Source: Nectonema munidae (Eukaryota > Nematomorpha > Nectonematoida > Nectonematidae). Taken from it: a stretch of DNA of 64,000 nucleotides. Where the stretch lies: NCBI GenBank assembly GCA_030549495.1, contig JAUIRK010000278.1:974001-1038000 (forward strand). Direction: 5' to 3'. Positions 59,985-64,000 of this stretch are shown here, one piece after another; position 1 is the first letter of the stretch; the number at the start of each line of letters is the position of its first letter. The notes under the pieces were generated by a model. That model saw only the letters and a program-made list of their open reading frames with translations, ran no database searches and was not told the DNA's origin. Made by a program: the position numbers and the translations under genes.

Positions 59985-60392
59985 CATTTTTTACCTTGGA
60001 AACATCTCTCACAATAATAGACTTCTTTCTTTTTGTTTTTGGAAAAGGGATTGACTACCAGTTTATGCCATCTTTATTATCGTATAAACTGTTTTCATTT
60101 CTATTACTTTTCAAATAAGAACTTTCTGTATCACATTCATCCTCAGTTTCTTCTCCAGAAAGGAAACAAGATTTATCAGAACACAACCACTCAATTCTTC
60201 ATTCAAATATTCTTCATCAGAGCTTTGGAAAATTTTAAAAATATTTTCTATTTTTTTAGACATTAAATCTAATTTTTGATAATAAAAATGGCTTTCATAA
60301 TGAAATCTTTCAATAGGGTCTACTAGACCCATCTTTGTCAATAAAGTAGTATCAATATTTTTTATATTATATGCATCGCGAACAAAAGTCAA
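59985..60392 (-). pseudogene. piggyBac-like transposase N-terminal scrap
   Basis: Minus-strand frames read SSDEEYLNEELSG, then in another frame SGEETEDECDTESSYL, NKDGINW, SIPFPKTKRKKSIIVRDVSK. The order acidic region, 'GxxW', basic 'PFPKxKRRxxNIVR' is that of piggyBac transposase N termini. One frame change and a stop interrupt it, and the catalytic part is absent. The match is to remembered family style only. Confidence 0.4.
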
Positions 60393-60739
60393 TAAAGTCC
60401 AAAAAAAAATTTTTTTGTTCGAAATGTAATTGAAGTATGTTCATTGTGTTCAACATGCTACGTACTTTCTAAAAATAATTTTTATTAGCTTAATAAAGTC
60501 AAAAAAAATTCACGTTAGGTCAAAAAATTTTATTAAGTTAAAAAAAAAGTTAACATCCGAAATACAAACTTCTCGTAACTTACAAAATATTTCAAAAAAA
60601 TATTGTTAGGCGGTTCTTTTTACCCAAATAAACGCAAATTATTAAAAAAAATATCAAAATTGCTTCAACTATTCTAATATTTTATTAAATTGACAGCTAT
60701 TGCACGCATATAGCTTACAATTACGACGTGGAATAGATC

Positions 60740-60860
60740 TGGAGACCTCGCCACCTAATATCTCCAAGAATAACCATGGTAAACTAGAAAATAAACTCTG
60801 GCGCTCCATGGTTGACCACGTGCAAATGGATACGGCACTTTGATGATGATGATCTAAATG
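60740..60860 (+). mobile_element. LINE 3' tail
   Basis: TGGCGCTCCATGGTTGACCA encodes the same WRSMVDHVQM tail as the fragment at 59.4 kb, ends with a stop, and is followed by a short GATGATGATGAT tail. Confidence 0.6.
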
Positions 60861-61805
60861 TTTTCTAATGTTATTATATGATATAAAAAGTTTACCATGT
60901 TTTTCTGTAAAACTGCACTTTACTTACTGAGCTAGCAAAATATATCAAAAACTTCTCGTCTAAAATATTTTATATATATAAAAAAACATAATACAAAATT
61001 GCCTTTATCAACGTTCATAAGGGATTACAGAGTTGATAAAATTTATTGGAAAAATGAAAATTGAAAAAACATTATTTCTATAAAGAATTTAATTTTAAAT
61101 CCGATAATGAATGTGTAAAATTTTGGAAAGGTATTGCTGGAGTTAGGAAGCGTGTATAATTAGCATTAGGCGCAATTGTGCATACATTTTTTGACATTCT
61201 TGACACAAACTTTCCTATTTATATGTATTAATACACGTTTGACAAACGATGTTTATTTCGATGGTCACTCGTGACATATTGTGCTTCGAAGATTTAAAAA
61301 TTTTCCATATCGCGCTCTGATTTATGAAAAATCATTGTGTAATTTAAAACTTTTTTTGCATGCTTCACTGCACATCTTAACCTTTGCCAATACATATTTT
61401 TTATACTCAATTGGAATAAAAAAAGGATAATTGATTATTTTATCTAAATTTTATGGTGCATATTGAATAAGGATCTACAGGTAATTCCATTATTATAATT
61501 TGAAAACACTGTGCAACTTAACTTATAATTACTTCGTATTGTGTAACTTGAAGCAGTTAATCATACAAACAAAGATGTTGGTGTCTACTCGTGACTGCTC
61601 AACGACTAGCGATTTATAGGACATGCAGGTAAGTTCATTAATCTGCCATGGATTAATTCGCCAAAGAACTAAAGAGAAGAGTTTTTCTTTGTAAGACATT
61701 AAAAGTCATTTATGGCTCTTTTTATCCTCTCATGTGTCCATCCCTGGGATAGATCGTATTGAGTTCCTTGCATCGCTAAGCACGTATAATAATATGAATA
61801 GGAGC
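60861..61805. other. Upstream of TRMT10C, nothing recognised
   Basis: AT-rich intergenic sequence; the distal promoter of TRMT10C would lie here. Confidence 0.4.
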
Positions 61806-61814
61806 TATATAAAA
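61806..61814 (+). promoter_or_regulatory. Possible TATA box of TRMT10C
   Basis: TATATAAAA, 61 bp before the start codon. CCTATCTCTTTTAG directly before the ATG could instead be a splice acceptor, in which case the promoter lies further upstream. Confidence 0.3.
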
Positions 61815-61874
61815 AATACCCTTCTTCCTTTGCATTGAGTTCCATTTTTAAAATGTAGATCCTATCTCTTTTAG

Positions 61875-62918
61875 ATGTTGGCTTTCAGAGTTTCAAGTTT
61901 GCTCTCTTATATTTCTTTTAGTAAAAAGGGATCAAATCTTTTGCGCTGCTTTTGCAACCTACTTGCAAAGGAGAGAAAAGATGTTGATGAGGAGAATGAA
62001 GATATAAGGAACGAATTCTATAAGCAAGGCGATAAAGATATTCAGGACAAGATTAAATTGATTGAAATGGAGATGGAACTTCTACGCTACCACTACTTTG
62101 ATTGCCCCAAAAAATTAACGAAGCATTTTTGGGAGGATATTTTGAAAGCGAAGAGCGAGTTAGACAGGAAAAAAGTTATTCGCTTTTTTGCGTGCAAGGA
62201 GCATAGTAAAGAAGCGGATCTGCGCAAAAAGATGGAAAAAAGGGATGTTCAAAGTTACCTTGATTTAGCTTCACCCATGAAAGCGTTCAATAACAAGTAC
62301 TTTTTCTACATCCGCAAGAGCAGCATGACCAACTATAACTTACTGAGTGTTTGCAAAAACTGGATCCACGATGGACCCAAAGTCGTCTTTGACTTTGACT
62401 TTGAAAACTTGATGGCTGACAAGGAATTGAATTTGCTTGGGCGCCAACTCAAGATTGCTGTCTCCAACAACAATTACTCCTCCCCTGCTCCATTTTCTTT
62501 GTTCTTCAGTAATTTCAAAGAAGACTCAAAGACGGAAAAGATAATGAGGAGGCATAATGTTATCTACAAAAGCTTGATAAGCGTCAGCGACAAAGATGTC
62601 ACTGATTTGTTCGACAGGCGTAAACTAATGTATCTCACTCCTGACTCTCCCAATGTTTTGAGAACCATCAATCCGGATATGGTGCACGTAATAGGCTCCT
62701 ACGTTGACAAATCCTTCAGTCAAAAGGCGACGTACGCTAAGTGCAAAGAAAAGAAAATAGCTCATGCCAAACTGCCATTAGACCTTCACTTGGATTGGAA
62801 GAAAGGCTCAAAAAATCTCACAATCAATCAAGTTTTAAATATTTTATCCCAGGCTTATTACTATTCTTCCTGGAATATCGCTTTTGAGAATGTTCCCAAG
62901 AGAAAGCTTGTTGAATAA
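61875..62918 (+). CDS. TRMT10C: TRMT10C, mitochondrial tRNA methyltransferase / RNase P subunit
   Basis: 347 codons, uninterrupted. It is a SPOUT-fold m1A9/m1G9 tRNA methyltransferase that also serves as subunit MRPP1 of protein-only mitochondrial RNase P, together with an SDR5C1 dehydrogenase and PRORP. Residues 1-27 are basic and hydrophobic without acids, fitting a mitochondrial presequence. A helical region follows (about 35-130). The TRM10 domain spans about 165-343 with KVVFDFDFENLM (169-180), YLTPDSPNVL (253-262), VHVIGSYVDKS (270-280), KLPLDLHLDW (299-308), KNLTINQVLNIL (313-324) and FENVPKRK (337-344). These match human TRMT10C closely. The protein is about 55 residues shorter than human, lacking the C-terminal extension. 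The cytosolic paralogues TRMT10A/B are less likely given the presequence and the VPKRK ending. Not linked functionally to its neighbours. Confidence 0.93.
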   Translation: MLAFRVSSLLSYISFSKKGSNLLRCFCNLLAKERKDVDEENEDIRNEFYKQGDKDIQDKIKLIEMEMELLRYHYFDCPKKLTKHFWEDILKAKSELDRKKVIRFFACKEHSKEADLRKKMEKRDVQSYLDLASPMKAFNNKYFFYIRKSSMTNYNLLSVCKNWIHDGPKVVFDFDFENLMADKELNLLGRQLKIAVSNNNYSSPAPFSLFFSNFKEDSKTEKIMRRHNVIYKSLISVSDKDVTDLFDRRKLMYLTPDSPNVLRTINPDMVHVIGSYVDKSFSQKATYAKCKEKKIAHAKLPLDLHLDWKKGSKNLTINQVLNILSQAYYYSSWNIAFENVPKRKLVE

Positions 62919-62997
62919 GAAAAATTCAACTCACATCATGAAGGTGATTACCATTGACGAAACTTCTTTCTTTTTATAAAAGACTGCTACTTTGTAC

Positions 62998-63028
62998 AAT
63001 AAACGTTGCATCGATACAAACTAATAAA
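62998..63028 (+). promoter_or_regulatory. Poly(A) signals of TRMT10C
   Basis: Two AATAAA hexamers, at 62998-63003 and 63023-63028, 80-110 bp after the stop codon. Confidence 0.6.
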
Positions 63029-63029
63029 A

Positions 63030-64000
63030 GCCTAGAATTGTAATGCTTTGACGAATCTAGCAACTACTATTTATAGTAAAGCTAGTAAAATCAAGATAAC
63101 ACAATAGTGGTGAAGAAGCTCAACATTACAATAGTGGAATCATAGCCAAAAGGTGTATGTCGAATATCAAAATTTTTGCGTCACCTTAGCCTAAGTTTCT
63201 CTAATCAATATAGGATTAAGTTCATGAGAAAAGTAAAATTTTTAGGCTTAGGGTAATATAGAATAAAGCATAAATAAACGTGATGAGCTGTCATTTATTT
63301 AAAAAATTACTTTATACAATAGCCCTGAGTATTAAAGTTAACATAATTGGGAAATTATATCCCTACTAGAATATAACCGCTGATGACTTTTATATGGTAA
63401 TGTGCTCACATTTGTATAAAAGAATTTTGGGCCCCTTTTCTTCAATTTTAGGTTTATATACCTGAGAAAAAGATTTGGAGTTAGTCTACAAAAAAACCCC
63501 AAGATTAAAACAAACATGATAAAGTTTATAAAAATTTATTTTTGATTGACATATGTCTTTTTGGAATGAATAGACTTTTTTAATTCTCTAACTCATCATT
63601 TTCTCTACCTCAAATTTGCTATAAAACCGATTAGAAATTTTTAGTTCCTATAGTAAAATTGAAAAATTTTACATAATGATACTATTTGAAGTATTTCTGT
63701 CTACAATTTTGTGTAGAAAAATTTTTAATAAATATTATTGATAAGATTCAAAGCCATGATAGTTTCATTTGAATCAATTATTTTGCTAGTTAAATTGTTA
63801 CCTAAAATTTTTTTTTGAAGTTCCTAATTTTATCACTTAATTCATATTTAACTTGAAAATACGGGGCTTAAAAGAAAAAAGTTTACAAGACAACAAAACG
63901 ATGAAATGAGAAAATGAAATGCTTGTTTGTATCTAAAAATATTAATAAACTTGCAATACCGTTAAAAGCTTTTGAGATCAATAGAAAATAGTCACTTTTG
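63030..64000. other. Intergenic, no gene recognised
   Basis: AT-rich sequence; nothing supported. Confidence 0.4.

Noticed and set aside
60111-60392. 93-codon minus-strand frame considered as TNPO3 exon 1 or a host gene
   Set aside because: No match to the TNPO3 N terminus; the neighbouring frame looks like a piggyBac N terminus.
1-64000. LTR retroelements, retrovirus-like or Polinton-like elements
   Set aside because: No gag, protease, integrase, envelope or capsid text and no paired long terminal direct repeats of that kind were seen.

Overview
The window is AT-rich animal DNA. Host genes are split by GT-AG introns as short as 64-68 bp, and the rest is packed with DNA transposons, LINE remnants, tRNA-derived SINEs and hairpin MITEs. 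I infer an arthropod, plausibly a copepod such as a sea louse, from the overall composition and the protein style; no single marker proves it. No LTR retroelement, retrovirus-like or Polinton-like element, CRISPR array or rRNA gene was seen.

Three host genes are supported. (1) A muscarinic-acetylcholine-receptor-like GPCR lies on + at 9.86-11.0 kb. (2) A divergent transportin-3 (TNPO3, the importin of SR splicing factors) lies on -. I assembled it by hand from 16 exons between 45306 and 15841, using homology and splice-phase agreement. Its first exon (about 40 residues) and one internal piece of about 50 residues (between 42904 and 41697) were not found. (3) TRMT10C/MRPP1, the mitochondrial tRNA methyltransferase and RNase P subunit, is an intact single coding exon on + at 61.9-62.9 kb. 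One more possible exon of unknown identity lies at 8.4 kb.

Layout: 0-4.6 kb holds a hAT-type MITE and two SINE heads. 4.6-8.15 kb is a large palindromic foldback element with a hAT transposon inserted in its left arm. 8.2-11.1 kb holds a candidate exon, a hairpin MITE and the GPCR. 12-13.3 kb is a hAT fossil. 15.8-45.3 kb is TNPO3. Its introns carry a SINE, piggyBac-style TTAA MITEs, a complex satellite-like repeat with an 87-bp palindrome, a Tc1/mariner element, a GTF2IRD2-type hAT fragment, three LINE fragments and several MITEs. 45.5-48 kb holds hAT fragments and a 28-bp minisatellite. 48.03-58.10 kb is a recent tandem duplication of a 5.4-kb unit, and only the first copy carries a Tigger/pogo remnant. 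59-61 kb holds LINE, hAT and piggyBac scraps. 61.8-63 kb is TRMT10C.

The three host genes have unrelated roles (signalling, nuclear import, mitochondrial tRNA processing), and nothing suggests co-regulation. I found no convincing undescribed system. The best leads are the nested foldback/hAT structure, the atypical receptor, the dispersed repeat family shared by 22-23 kb and 46 kb, and a GC-rich structured segment near 34.1 kb.
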